Source: Cliona cf. orientalis
Taxonomy: Eukaryota > Porifera > Demospongiae > Clionaida > Clionaidae
Reading direction: 5' to 3'
Length of the DNA stretch: 64,000 nucleotides
Assembly (NCBI GenBank): GCA_963930775.1
Contig: OZ005689.1
Span: forward strand, 27,726,044-27,790,043
Positions 43,376 to 54,734 of the stretch are shown here, piece by piece. A program made the position numbers and the translations under genes. The stretch's first letter is position 1, and each line of letters starts with the position of its first letter. The notes beneath the pieces were generated by a model, which saw nothing but the letters and a program-made list of their open reading frames with translations, was not told where the DNA came from and searched no databases.

Positions 43376-44635
43376 AAAATTTCCTTACTGTAGCTAGCTA
43401 CCAACCAAACAGGCACAGTGCATGCAACATACCTCTCCACGTATCCATCCCCTGTCTCTCTGGAAAATCCTTACAAATGGAAAGTTTCCTTACAACATAG
43501 TGCATGCATCATACCTCTCCATGGCCTGCACGTATCCCTCCCCTGTCTCTCTGGAAAATCCTTACAAATGGAAAGTTTCCTTACAACATAGTGCATGCAA
43601 CATACCTCTCCACGTATCCCTCCCCAGTCTCTCTGGAAAATCCTTACAAATGGAAAGTTTCCTTAAAACATAGTGCATGCAACATACCTCTCCACGTATC
43701 CCTCCCCTGTCTCTCTAGAAAATCCATACAAATGGAAAATTTCCTTACAACATAGCTAGTGCACGCAACATACCTCTCCACGTATCCATTCCCTGTCTCT
43801 CTGGAAAATCCTTACAAATGGAAAATTTACTTACAACTTAGTGCATGCACCATACCTCTCCACGTATCCATTCCCTGTCTCTCTGGAAAATCCTTACAAA
43901 TGGAAAATTTCCTTACAGCATGCATCATACCTCTCCACGTATCCCTCCCCTGTCTCTCTGGAAAATCCATACAAATGGAAAATTTCCTTACAACATAGTG
44001 CATGCAACATACCTCTCCACGTATCCCTCCCCTGTCTCTCTGGAAAATCCATACAAATGGAAAATTTCCTTACAACATAGCTAGTGCACGCAACATACCT
44101 CTCCACGTATCCATTCCCTGTCTCTCTGGAAAATCCTTACAAATGGAAAATTTCCTTACAACATAGTGCATGCATCATACCTCTCCACGTATCCCTCTCC
44201 TGTCTCTCTGGAAAATCCTTACAAATGGAAAATTTCCTGCATGCATCATACCTCTCCACGTATCCCTCCCCTGTCTCTCTGGAAAATCCTTACAAATGGA
44301 AAATTTCCTTACAACATAGTGCATGCAACATACCTCTCCACGTATCCCTCCCCTGTCTCTCTGGAAAATCCTTACAAATGGAAAATTTCCTTACAACATA
44401 GTGCATGCATCATACCTCTCCACGTATCCCTCCCCTGTCTCTCTGGAAAATCCATACAAATGGAAAATTTCCTTACAACATAGTGCATGCAACATACCTC
44501 TCCACATATACCTCCCCTGTCTCTCTGGAAAATTCTTACAAATGGAAAATTTCCTTACAACCAAATAGCTATCCCTCCCCTGTCTCTTTGCAATTGGAAA
44601 ATACTTAGCTACAAATGGAAAAATTCCTTACGACC
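43376..44635. repeat. Minisatellite, about 14 units of 72-92 bp (mostly 82)
   Basis: The unit contains 'catacctctccacgtatcc', 'cctgtctctctggaaaatcc', 'ttacaaatggaaa' and 'ttccttacaacatagtgcatg'. About 14 full units plus degraded edges. Length differences come from small indels around 'acatagtgcatgca'. The open frames across it (all reading YLSTYPSPVSLENPYKWK) arise because some units keep a multiple-of-3 length; no gene is implied. Confidence 0.97.
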
Positions 44636-44985
44636 AAACACTGGAAAAAATAATTAGCTAGGATGGCATTGGCACATAATTAGAGCGTGAAAATTAGGAC
44701 TCCGGAGCAGGTGGCGTGTTCATTAGAGAAGCGCCTTAATTAGAACACTAAGTTCTGCAATGACACAATTTGAAACTCCAAATACTTGACATGAAAACCT
44801 AATCAGGCAATGAATTATTAAAAGCAGAGTTTACGCCATCATTTACCTTAATCAAGGACAATTTTATTTACAGGTAGCTACTAAATTTAGCGAAATTAGC
44901 GAATTACAAAGGATATGGCTAAATTTTAATAAGTTCATCCAAGCTGATGCCAGAAGTAGCTAGCTAGCACTTAAAAATTTCGAGG
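44636..44985. other. No gene recognised
   Basis: AT-rich non-coding stretch between the minisatellite and the SINE. Confidence 0.4.
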
Positions 44986-45090
44986 AGAAAAAAAAGAAGT
45001 CGCTCCAAATGTAGCTAAAATGAGATTTGAACCCGTTACATACTGCTCCACACACAAGGGCTCCAACCACTAGACCACCGCTGTATATTG
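44986..45090 (-). mobile_element. tRNA-derived SINE head
   Basis: On the minus strand the A box TGGTCTAGTGG is followed about 35 bp later by the B box GGTTCAAATCT, in the order of an RNA polymerase III promoter. The cloverleaf is imperfect. Sequence beyond (toward 44870) may be the SINE body, but no second copy exists in the window to set its 3' end. Confidence 0.6.
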
Positions 45091-45468
45091 TCACTGATGG
45101 CAATCGTTACCTTTCATAGACAAAGCCCTAGAGACCAACCCTGCTAATCACAGGCAGCCCCTCCCATCCATACCGTGCATACATGTAGGGTATATAAGAG
45201 TCACCCAACCTGATGCACGGGCTCGGATTCTCACATGAACAGCATCAGCTTGGGTCAGTTGTTATTGAATGACGCAATTATACTGGAATTTTGTGATTTT
45301 CAATGTCATGTAGCTATCTCTGAAACTGCTCGATGGACATCATTCCAGTCTCATACTGTAGAGCAGCACAAGAGCTATTGAATGGTGTTTGAATAATGGG
45401 AATCCATCCAAGGGAACTAAATTGTGCCACTTTTTGCACGAGGCACGTTTTGTGAGTGCTTGCGAGTA

Positions 45469-46307
45469 CAGTGCAACCTCGATTATCCGGACCTCGTTTA
45501 TCCGGAACCTCGATTAACCAGCGACCTAAAAATACATTACCACGCATGCGCAGAACGCGTGACCGATGATCTTTTGTGGGTGTGGTTGTAGATTGAGCGA
45601 TGAGCTATCAAGGGGTGGTCTCTCCTATACCCACTGTGGTTAGATCTGCGACCGGGGTCACAATTTGTGACCGCCAAAATTCGGCTGTGACCTAGTGACC
45701 ACGCTTAAAATCGTCGGCTATTAGCGCCATAGTACTATAGTATAGTAGTAGCCGCGGGCCGCGCGTGCTCACGTGAACATAATTATTAAGTAACGTAGCT
45801 AGCTAGCTAGCTGTAGAACGTCGAACCAGAACATGTCATGTGGATATGGAACGTTTAAAGGGCGAGTATATCATCTCTGAATATGTACCTACGTATTATT
45901 TAGCTAGTATTTGACTTCTCTGACATGTCTGACAACCTCGTCCATGTTTGTGCTCTGTGACCGCGGAATAGCAATTTTAGCGCCGTGACCTGGTGACCAC
46001 TAATGAAAAACCTCGGTGACCCAGTGACTACCCGTGACCCCGGTCGCAGATCTGACCACACTGGGTATAGGAGAGACCACCCCTTGGCTATGGACTCTAC
46101 AGGCTTGCCTTGGCCAAAATTGACTGACCAAAGTACTTTCTTGAACACTGCTGGCCATGATCATACTGTAAAGGTATCGTTTATAGGCTAGGTATCGTAA
46201 ACCAGGTGAGAAATGTAGGCATTTCAGTTATCCGGACATCATCACTTATCCGGTATGGCAGCGATCGGCCGGTGGACAAAGGGGTCCGGATAATCGAGGT
46301 TGCACTG
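45469..46307. mobile_element. pogo/Tigger-type MITE with CAGTGCAACCTCG ends
   Basis: TIR CAGTGCAACCTCGATTATCC / GGATAATCGAGGTTGCACTG flanked by TA (45467-45468, 46308-46309). 'TATCCGGA' repeats occur near both ends. CAGTG...TATCCGG termini are characteristic of Tigger-type elements. It is interrupted by a second MITE at 45610-46085. Confidence 0.9.
45610..46085. mobile_element. Nested MITE with 52-bp TIRs
   Basis: AAGGGGTGGTCTCTCCTATA... pairs with its inverse at 46034-46085 with two mismatches in about 52. The inside repeats 'gtgacc..gtgacca' motifs on both strands. High TIR identity suggests a younger insertion than its host MITE. Confidence 0.85.
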
Positions 46308-46309
46308 TA

Positions 46310-47787
46310 GCATGCACAAAAGTGCTTACCATGGAGCTAATAAATGTCTCTGAGATATTGGACTTCAACAAGTAGAAAGTAGAAGAGTTACTCTGTCTTA
46401 TTTGGAGTCCAAAGAATGAACTGAAAACACGGCAAAAAATTGGAATGTGGCACCAGAATCAGATAGCTACGCTTCCTGGATCTGTGTGTTTAGGACGACT
46501 GGGGTGAACTTACCCATGTAGCTATACACAATTACCAAAAAATCACAAATAATAGTGTTATGTGAAAATTACAGTTGGAGGAAAGACTTTTTGCATAGCT
46601 AATTAGAAAAAATTAACTTTGAGAGCACACACATGCCAGGCTACCTAGTAGCTAAGTCAGTCTAGATTTATAATTAGAAATGTACTATCTGAGATGTCTA
46701 AATTTTTATCACTGAAAGCTGTCTGATAGCTAGAGCTAGGTGTCAAAACTTGAGACTATAATCCGCTAAAATTATTAAAAGTGAAATTCATAGACTCCAA
46801 CTTTTCTTGAACAATTCCAGGGACATAGATCAGACCCACTAGACCCGCCTAACGTTAAATTAAAAATTCCACCCATACCACACCCAATATCATCAAATTT
46901 TGATGATTATCAATGCCTAAAATTTCTAAAGCATAAATTTGCAAGCGGAGTAGACCTCTTATAGTGTTGTTGGCTACTGCAAAACCAAAGTTTGTAAAAC
47001 ACTACCAGAAGCTGCTTGTTCAATCATTTTACCACCAATAGTTGATTAGTTGTAGTACTATACCAGTGTTTATGCTAGTGTCTGGACCTCATCCGGGACC
47101 AACAATTAGTCAATACAACTGTAGTAAATAGAGCCTTCCGGGAACTAGGACAATTGCTAAATATCCGGGACTGTCCCAGTATCTGTTGGAGCCTATGGAA
47201 ATTCGCTAAAATTAAAGACTTAGTAGCATTAAAGTGCGCGAGCATGGGCGTGAGGATTGGATAATTCAATTAGTGAATCGTAAGGGGGTGTGGCGAGGAG
47301 GCCATACGAGAGTTTTTGGTCAAAGGTGGGCGTGTCCAGAAAGAGCCAGGGATATTTATGCGCGTGTAATTAGCAGCCGGAAGTGGCCCCTGAGGAAAAG
47401 AACGGTAATTACCCACACCAAAGCAAGATCAAAGCATTCTTCAACCGCAACGAAAAAACTGATTAGGCCTAATTTATCGTGCAGGCGCGTTCCAGGCACT
47501 GTGTGCAGAGTGTGTGCGTGTGCGTTTTATTGCTTCCGATTTGGCGTGGCTTAATTGTAGCCCTAATTAACTTAAGGTAAGTACTTGAACATGCATTTCA
47601 AATAGGCCATTGATAGCTAAATTATTGTTTCAACTTAAAATTCTGATGTAATGAAAATCGTCTTACATCTGCACACATGCGCAACTCTAATATCGCAAAT
47701 AGTGCAGCATATGATTTTGAAGGACCAGTATAGTTAGGATCCAAACTTCCATGATTGCTATAGTTAAGGGCCCACTTCTTAATATAT
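46310..47787. other. No gene recognised
   Basis: Non-coding. Around 47080-47175 there are 'ccgggac' phrases resembling the inside of the hAT-like MITE at 11452, but no TIRs. Confidence 0.4.
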
Positions 47788-48202
47788 GTGAGCGAATTTG
47801 AGAAAAGGGGTAACTTCGCGCATTTTCTGAATTTTTGTTTTAAAACGCTTATATCTCTGGAACCACAGTAGCTATGAATTTCAAACCTGGCATGAATATT
47901 CTTTCATCATCCTGCTACACTCGCTGCAAATCGCAAGCCCCGCCCATTTCCGGTATGAGCGGGGCGAGCGTGCACGTCGATCTCATTCGAAAAACGCCGT
48001 TTTATGCCCCTCTTTGGCGGCTAACCGCTCGGGATAGGAGGCTTGCTCAGACTTCTAACAGATCTGTGAAGTAGAAGGCCCAAACTGCTAGCAAACCAAG
48101 TCTGAAGCCTAAGGCTCGTACTGGCTTGAAATGGTGATAGGTTGAAAAGTGACAAATAATCGCGTTTTGCGCGAAGTTACCCCTTTTCTCAAATTCGCCC
48201 AC
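47788..48202. mobile_element. MITE related to the outer element, copy 1
   Basis: TIR GTGAGCGAATTTGAGAAAAG + GGGTAACTTCGCGC (34 bp) at the left and its near-perfect inverse at the right. The first 20 bases differ by one from the TIR of the 16.3-kb element. Flanks do not show a clean duplication (ATAT / GTTA). About 85-90 percent similar by eye to 60031-60448. Confidence 0.9.
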
Positions 48203-48442
48203 GTTAGCCATGTCCCTAAAGTTTCATATTTCTCAAATTTCGAACATTAATGTTACTCAGAACGGCACTGGCATGCCAAAATGTCAAAAAATGCAAAATT
48301 GTGGAACTAATTAAATTCACCAAAGTGACCCTATTGACCTATAGTTTCAAATGAATACCTTGATGGGCAGTGTACGTGACAGGATTACAAGATCAGTATT
48401 TTGAGCCCATTTCTAAATCTACTCTCTTTGTGTGGAGCACTG

Positions 48443-48808
48443 TATGTCAATGTAAACTTATTGACAACTGAAGGGGGTTCCAGTAGGTAGGCCAGAACAG
48501 TCGAAGCCTATATCTCACCGCTCTTTGTGGTCGTCAGGGGGACACGTTCACGGTAACTACTCAACTGATTTATAACTTCCAACTTTCCCCCGCCTTATCC
48601 AACGCTTATTCATAGCAATTCAACTTATCCTACACTAAGTAAGTCTATCGAGCGGCGGTAAGACCTCTGCCTCGAACGCTCTCTACTTCACCAACTTTCT
48701 AGCTAGCTATACTGCAACGTATCACTTGACTTTATACTACTATAAATGGGGCATGGTCACATGCGCTTGACGTACGGTGTGCACTATTTTGGATATCGCG
48801 TTCTCTAC
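48443..48808. mobile_element. Internally deleted relative of the TTAA element, right part
   Basis: Continues the fragment at 41617-41777 after the CAGTGCTCC element. It matches 27280-27648 and stops about 15 bp before the expected GACCCAGGCC end, at the edge of the fossil gag region. Confidence 0.85.
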
Positions 48809-50371
48809 CAGTCTGGATTTGCTTCAGTCCACCACCAGGGTTCACCGGCCGACCCCGGCTTTCTGTTTTCGACTTTTTACAGTTCCGGGCTAGGTGCCCA
48901 ACCTCACCACAGTTGTGGCATTTCCGGGTTTCTGGCATAGGAGATGGTCGGTGAACATTAGCTGAAGATTGTGCGGCAGGGGTAGCTCGTCTTGGCTGCC
49001 CTCCCGGACTACCACTGGACGGCGAGGGGCTGCTAAGTTTGGTAGAGTTACTGCGGCCAAGTTTATCATACTGCTGGCGCTTTCTGAGGGCAGCCAGTCG
49101 ACGCTCTTCACTCTTAGCAGCCGTGCATAGCTCCTTGTATGTCTGTGCACCCGATACAGAAGGTCCCCTGACTAGCTCATACTTCAGCCCCTCCATCAAT
49201 TGCCCGTACAGGAGGGTGTCTCGCGTCTCTGTCTTCAACTTATCCCGGCCATAGGCTATCTGGAACGTCTTCTCCAGCCTTCGGATGAAGTCGGCCACAC
49301 CCTCATTCTCCAGCTGTGCCGAATGGCGGAAATCTTGGGCTGCCATGGTCTTGCTTCCGGGGTCTAGGCGAGCACGCAATGCTTCAACGGCATTGGAAAA
49401 TGTGTCCTTTTCGTCACTGCCCAGGAGATTCCATTCTTGTAGGGCTCGGCCTGTCAGGTGACCAGCAAACTGCAACAACTTATCTCCGTCTGACCAACCG
49501 TTCCATGTAGAGATGCTCGCTCTAATGAAGGGAGCCAGTCATCCAGTTGCATATCAAAGCTTTCGCCAGAAAACGGTAGAATGGGTGGGGCCTTACCACG
49601 CCTGGTCTCCCCAGAGGGTACATCCGTTCGTGTCGTTCGCTCACTAGAGCGGGAGGAAGGAGGTGGGTGCGGGGAGGTAGGGACCGAAGTAGTAGATTCG
49701 GCAGCTGCATGGTCTCCCACCCCTCCCCGTAATTCCTCAAGCTGCCGTTGGAGCGTTTCAATTTCTTCTTCCTTCGTAGTGAGTAGTGCGTCTTGCTCTG
49801 CGACATGCTCGCAATTTAGCTTCCATGCCTGGTGGAAATGCTTCTCTTCCTTAAGTTCACTTCTAAGGCCCTCAACACTTCCCTCAGATGTTGACTCTTC
49901 CAGCTTAGTTTGCAGCTCTTGCATCAAACGCTCCTGCTCCGCTAAGGCGGTCACTGCTTTCTCTAACTCATGTTGGGCCTCTGTGAGTGCTTGCTGCGTC
50001 TCCTCCAGAGCCTTCTGAGTAGCTCCAGAATCCTCCGCTCCAGGGCCACGCTCACCATGCTGAGCTCAATAGGTAGCCTCAGTTTCAAGGAATACGCCTC
50101 CGGAATCCGCGAGGGAGAGTACTGTTGATATCATGGTGCTTTCAGTCAGAATTACCAGGGTACTACTGATGTCCCTGTCCTTATCTGTCTGCAGGTTGCC
50201 CTCTATTCCCTGTCTGACTTGATCGGCAGACCCTGTCGTTGGGAGGTCCATTGCTTTGGCAATTGCTCGCAGATGGACTGCTGTTAGCCGCTTTGAATTC
50301 AGAGGCAAGCGTAACCCCCGGGGCAGTTCGGGACCGCGAGGATCATCGCTCTCCGATCCCGACCCACTCAT
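48809..50371 (-). mobile_element. Fossil LTR retroelement (Ty3/gypsy-like), gag region only
   Basis: The minus strand holds a gag-like region. An N-terminal SAP-like stretch (LPLNSKRLTAVHLRAIAKAM) is followed by a coiled coil, a Ser/Pro-rich linker, a capsid-like domain (FAGHLTGRALQEWNLL, DFIRRLEKTFQIAYGRDK), and a CCHC zinc knuckle (CHNCGEVGHLARNCKK). Broken, with a few interruptions. No protease, RT or integrase follows: the 3' side abuts the TTAA-element remnant. LTRs were not found. Moderately old, with domains still readable. Confidence 0.85.
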
Positions 50372-51486
50372 CTTTTATATAGCTTTCAGTCTGTCGAGTA
50401 CTCTCTCTGTTTTGGTAGCTGTCAGTGAGGTATTCACTCACAGGCTCTCTAACTGCGTTTCGCTGTGTACTGACTGTTTTACAGCGAACACAGCAGCCGA
50501 GCCGTTTCCCCCACGTGCTACCAAAGTCAACCAAATAGGCGTGACCTTTTGATATAGACTCACTTCGTTGATGACTGCTGTTTCCTCTCAATAGTCTCGG
50601 CGGTGCCTCCACTGTAATACTGTCTCGCGCCGACTTGATAGGAATTATCACAGCACGCTATATTTTATATTCTTTCTTGTTGAGAACAGTACATACACTC
50701 ACTATGCATATGCACTCATAATATTATTCAACAACAATACAAATCAATCTTCAGTTCATAGTTTAAGGTTCAAGGTTCATGCGTGTCTGTTACACATGCA
50801 TCAAACTCAACGTTGTCAGAAATGCGCGGCCATCCCATAGTTGGAATAGTGAAAATGTTTCATAATTCATTTATTTGGATGCGTACATTCTCTATGGTGA
50901 TAAACCAAAACAAGCTACCCAGCTTCCGATCATCTAGACTTCTTTGATACAATAAAAGGAAGCTCCTGATGATTTACGACTATCCATACTGCATGCACAG
51001 AATTTACAGATCAGCTATAGTACATGGACCAGACGTAGAACTCAAAAATGCTGAAATATGCTGCACTCAACTTTTGGAATCCGCTCATCATGTCGGCGTG
51101 TCTGTTTGGCATTGAATACTATGCGCATGCGTAATAACATTATGCACACACATGTGCACTTTGTACGAATTATGAGTTAAGTAAATTATCGGGAATGCAC
51201 GTGATAGCTCAATGGCCAATCGGTAGCAAGCGTGGGAAGTTGAGCAGGCTACTGTGCACTTCTGGTGGAAAGGTGAGCATTTTGGATATTGGGCAGTTTA
51301 TGTTTGGTGATCTTGACAAATATTACCTGGTTACAGCAAAAGAATTTGCTGTCTCTTCAGCCCAAGTGTTCCGTTTGTGGTACTGCAATGGTCATACACA
51401 CACAAAATAATATCCAAGATAAACGGAGGTATACAATTATACCCTAGGTAGTATAGTATATGCATAGATAGGCAATGGTTAATTAT
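50372..51486. other. No gene recognised
   Basis: Includes the presumed 5' leader side of the fossil gag element. No LTR edge (TG..CA with a repeat) could be identified because no second copy is present. Confidence 0.4.
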
Positions 51487-52130
51487 AGGCGGCGCTGTCC
51501 AGTGACCACTTGCAAAAAGACAGAGTCTGTGCCATGGGAGTTTCTTTGAGAAGTCAGTTATCCCTTCAGAAGTGGCTTTTTTTGTTGCACTGGTGGATCA
51601 GGGAGTATCCGGTGACTGATGCAGGAGAGGAAACCAAGGTTACTGAAACCACTGCCATCCAGGTCTACCAGTACTTCCGTGACATCTATAGTTGGAGACT
51701 GGTTACTTACAATTCCCCAATGTTACTTAGAGGTCCTGGTGTAGTGGTTCAAATTGATGAATCACCATTTAGCCACATACCATACCAAAGGTACAAACAC
51801 GCATAAAAATTTGAAAACAATTACGCAATTAAAAAATACTATAAATTTAGCACAAACCTTATTGTAATATTTGAGAATCATTGAGGTCGTCCTTCATGTC
51901 AGTAGACATGGGTGTTTGGTATGGTAGACACGAGCACTTGGAGTAATGGAGCTAGTTGCCTCCCATGATGCTGCCACTCTCCTCCCCATAATCCAGCGAC
52001 ATGTTCGTCCAGGAACAATAGTGTGGAGTGATATATGGGCAGCGTACAATAATGTTCTGCATCTCCCCCCTGTGGCTCAACACCAGACAGTGAACCACAG
52101 CATTGAGTTCGTTAACTCTACAACTGGGGT
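51487..52130 (+). pseudogene. Merlin-type (IS1595/ISXO2-like) transposase, broken
   Basis: Starts near RRCPVTTCKK (zinc-ribbon-like CxxxxC), then LSLQKWLFLLHWWIREYPVT, TAIQVYQYFRDIYSWRLV, and D1 in GVVVQIDESPFSH. After about 130 bp of damaged sequence it resumes with LGVMELVASHDAATLLPIIQ, RHVRPGTIVWSDIWAAYNNV (second acidic site), HQTVNHSIEFVNSTTG. It stops there: the third acidic site region is replaced by a hAT-like end at 52131. This matches Merlin transposases, cut-and-paste enzymes related to bacterial IS1016/IS1595. Terminal repeats not found. Confidence 0.85.
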
Positions 52131-52160
52131 CCCAGGGGCGGATCTAGGAATTTCAGTGTA
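52131..52160 (+). mobile_element. Left end of a hAT-like element
   Basis: CAGGGGCGGATCTAGGAATT is a common hAT terminus in animals. It interrupts the Merlin transposase. No matching right end was found before 52.8 kb, so the element is truncated or its other end is too diverged. Confidence 0.5.
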
Positions 52161-52812
52161 GTGGGGTTGTAAAATTTTTTGGACCACGCACACTTTTAAT
52201 TACCTATGCCCGCTCAATCGTGCCCTAAGGAGTGACTGTGACCCACTAGCAATGACTACAATACTGTAGGTATAGAGCTTTACCACACACCACAGCTGAC
52301 TTTTGTGGTCTACAGTAGATTATTCATAGCTGAAGCCATGTTCAGGATGTACCACTAACCACCGTGAACCACCTAATTATGATCTATACGATGTAGTGTG
52401 TAATGTAACCACACAATAAAAATTGTCATAAAAACAATGTAATTTTCTGATTGGTTAATATTATTTTTTGGTTGGTGGTAGCACAACTACTGGAAAATAT
52501 GCTATAGCGTTATACATGGGCTCGTGAAGTTGATATTGTAGGCCAGGAATAAAAGAAAGATCAGCAGCTGTCTTAATTGAATCAGCCCTTTCACAGATAA
52601 TAGAAATTGTCACTACACACAATGCAAGATCAGGACCCAACCAAGTTAGTCCAGGGATGCTCGAAACAATTTTATCCCCTTCTGTGATCAATGCCTCCCT
52701 TAATTGTTTAGCAGTGTCAACGTGATTCTTTTCCTGTGGTCTCTTTGTATTTGTTTGACGTATTAGTGTGCTATGTTTAGTGACGGCTTGTAGTTTAGGG
52801 ATTGGGGCACCT
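52161..52812. other. No gene recognised
   Basis: Possibly the body of the hAT-like element; no coding motif. Confidence 0.35.
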
Positions 52813-52816
52813 TTAA

Positions 52817-53469
52817 CCGATTATAGGCCAAGAGGTCATGACGTCATACGTATTGCCAACGCCGAATTGTATTCAAGAAAGTATAGTGACACAAATAAAG
52901 TGTCTTGTACAGCATAGCAGCACAGCCACACAGGCAGTACAGGCCTTCATGATATGTAAGACAGGTAGCTGCTACATTCTAGTACGCCGCTAGGGCGCTA
53001 CTATACATACTATAAGCTACAAACATACACAAAAGCTTATAAGCTTACTAACCTCCATAATGGCCGCCATCTTCGAGTCGCTCCCAGGTAAGCGCTTGGC
53101 TCTGTTGAAAAGCTTGTCATCTCTGTGTAGGTATAGACCTAGTCTAGCTATATACTTAGTGACAGAGCTGTAGCTCCTGCCCTGTGGTAGAAAACGTACT
53201 GCTCTCGTACCCGGATCGATAGCCATTATCGTCTTATCTTCACAAAAACATTTTTAGTAGCGAGCGGTAGGTTGGGCCAACTGTGACCTCACACCACAGG
53301 TATGCAAGGGAGGCCCCCTAGTAGTCATAGACAGGAAGCCAAAGCTACGGCTTCTTGTTCTTTGGAATGTAGGCGGTGCCATAGCGCTAATATAGCTGTA
53401 CTGACGCCAATTGGCGTCAACGGCGGTTCGCGCGCATGACGCCAATTGGCGTCAATGGCGTATAATCGG
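52817..53469. mobile_element. TTAA-type MITE with CCGATTATA ends
   Basis: CCGATTATA...TATAATCGG flanked by TTAA (52813-52816, 53470-53473). It lies directly against the last recognisable part of the RecQ gene. TIRs are short (9 bp) and differ from the GGCCTGGGTC family. Near the right end are two perfect copies of the palindrome TGACGCCAATTGGCGTCA (53402-53419, 53437-53454). Confidence 0.7.
53402..53454. repeat. Two perfect 18-bp palindromes
   Basis: TGACGCCAATTGGCGTCA occurs twice, 35 bp apart start to start. Possible protein-binding sites of the MITE. 'GCCAACGCCG' near 52857 may be a decayed counterpart at the left end. Confidence 0.8.
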
Positions 53470-53473
53470 TTAA

Positions 53474-54122
53474 CACTACACTACACTACAGCGATCACAA
53501 CACTTCGCCAAGTCACGTGAATGCACATTTGTATCTCCCAGAGCTTGAAGAAGCTTTCATCGCTAACAATTCTCCTTATCCTTATCACTACAATATGCTT
53601 TTAAATCCGAGTCCTTTATTTTCTGCTTGGAGTTATAATAAAGGATACATAAAGAATGGTCATTGTTGTGTCCGGCACGTCCACTTAACTGTAACATTAT
53701 TAAATGAATACATGATTGAATAGCAATCAACTTGCTTTGTACCTGATAAAACTGAGAAATGGTGTCGGGAACCCAGTAGACTACAACTACGGATATATCG
53801 GGGATGTCAATACCCTGAAAATATTAGTGAGAGTACCACAGTTTGAAGAAATCAACATAATCAATCGGTACCATTCCAAATACAATGGTGGAACACAAGA
53901 TCCTCATTGTCATAAACTGCTGCAACACAAACTGCTTCATTTCGCTGGTTAATAATGCATGATATGCACCAATATAGTGTCTTTTCCTGGCTCTATTTCG
54001 CAGAAAGGTGTATAGCTGCACTAACTGCTTCTTGTTGCCAAAGAAAACTATAGTTTTTGGAATAGAGCTAGGGTTAGCTAAAGAGAGACACTGTCCCAGT
54101 CCACCTAAGCCTCTCTGCACAG
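53474..54122 (-). pseudogene. RecQ-type DNA helicase, C-terminal part
   Basis: Minus strand. The first exon (about 54110-53872) reads SIPKTIVFFGNKKQLVQLYT, RKRHYIGAYHALLTSEMKQF, ILCSTIVFGM. A 57-bp intron (53871-53815, GTACCG..TTTCAG) follows, then GIDIPDISVVVVYWVPDTIS, QFYQ (53814-53743). The next exon starts near 53653: LSGRAGHNNDHSLCILYYNS, KQKIKDSDLKAYCSDKDKEN C, two stops, KLLQALG, and the zinc-binding CCDRC. These are RecQ helicase motifs IV-VI plus the zinc domain. The conserved 'RSGRDG' motif VI reads SGRAGHN. The ATPase N-terminal part lies at 58975-59290. RecQ proteins unwind 3'-5' and guard recombination; here it is decayed. Host pseudogene or TE-carried copy cannot be told apart. 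Confidence 0.8.
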
Positions 54123-54734
54123 TGTGACCATATCTGACAAAATTAATGTCAAAGTTAAATTTTGTCATATTCATGCCATAAAACCTTTCTACTACCCTTT
54201 GCCGTCGTCTACAGAGGCTAACCGTAAGTTATAAAGGCGAAATAAGCCTTCATTTAGACCTACCTAGTCTGTACAGCTACCGTACACAGACCCCGTTGCT
54301 ATGGGCACTAATCAGAATTCTCTACCTAGATACAGCTAGATTCATCGAACTACTGTACGTTCGCTCACCTTTTTAGCTTCTTGGGCTTCTAAGAACAATC
54401 GGCTGTCGTTATCAACATCGAAATCCGACTCTTGCGCGATCTTTACGTTCATTTCGAACGGCTCTGCCCAGGTCCATTTAATTGATTTCCGGGTAACGCA
54501 TAGTATGCAGAAACGCCACACACGTGCATAGCAACGCATTTGGACTGTAATTTCTCGATTATTGGGGGTGTGGCGCGATCGCAAACAAAGCGCTGTATCT
54601 CCAAAACAAAGCGCACAGTCGGTCTGAAACTTGAATGCGGTTTAGCTCTATGGTAGCTAGAACTTATCAACCATACATAAAACTCAACTTTCACAAAACA
54701 TTCCATATGCCAGGTTTTCTCAGAGATGGTCACA
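54123..54734. mobile_element. MITE family A copy 3, inverted
   Basis: Reverse orientation of copies 1 and 2. Right end ATGGTCACA then TA; left end TGTGACCATATCTGAC. It shares 'gcgaaataagccttcattt' and 'gtggcgcgatcgcaaac' with the others. It lies in the broken RecQ gene, probably in an intron, and part of it reads into the RecQ frame as an artificial fusion. Confidence 0.8.

Larger units (their letters stand above)
41778..48442. mobile_element. 6.7-kb TA-flanked element with CAGTGCTCCACA ends
   Basis: The left end is CAGTGCTCCACAGAGAGTAT. The right-end complement is CAGTGCTCCACACAAAGAGA (a 4-base indel in the middle). TA lies at both borders (41776-41777, 48443-48444), and the uninterrupted site exists at about 27280 (GGTTTATATCAATG), so the insertion is firm. 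No transposase is visible inside; the content is other repeats. A non-autonomous Tc1/mariner-type element that grew by later insertions is the simplest reading. Confidence 0.8.

Noticed and set aside
43422-44608. Series of overlapping open frames reading YLSTYPSPVSLENPYKWK
   Set aside because: They are translations of the 82-bp minisatellite; frame is kept only where unit lengths happen to fit. No start context, no homology.
43376-44635. Repeat array as a possible CRISPR
   Set aside because: Units are contiguous with no unique spacers, and the genome is animal-like with introns.
53824-54174. Single 116-codon minus-strand protein starting MNMTKFNFDINF
   Set aside because: Its first ~18 codons are MITE sequence and the rest is RecQ; an artificial fusion at the insertion border.
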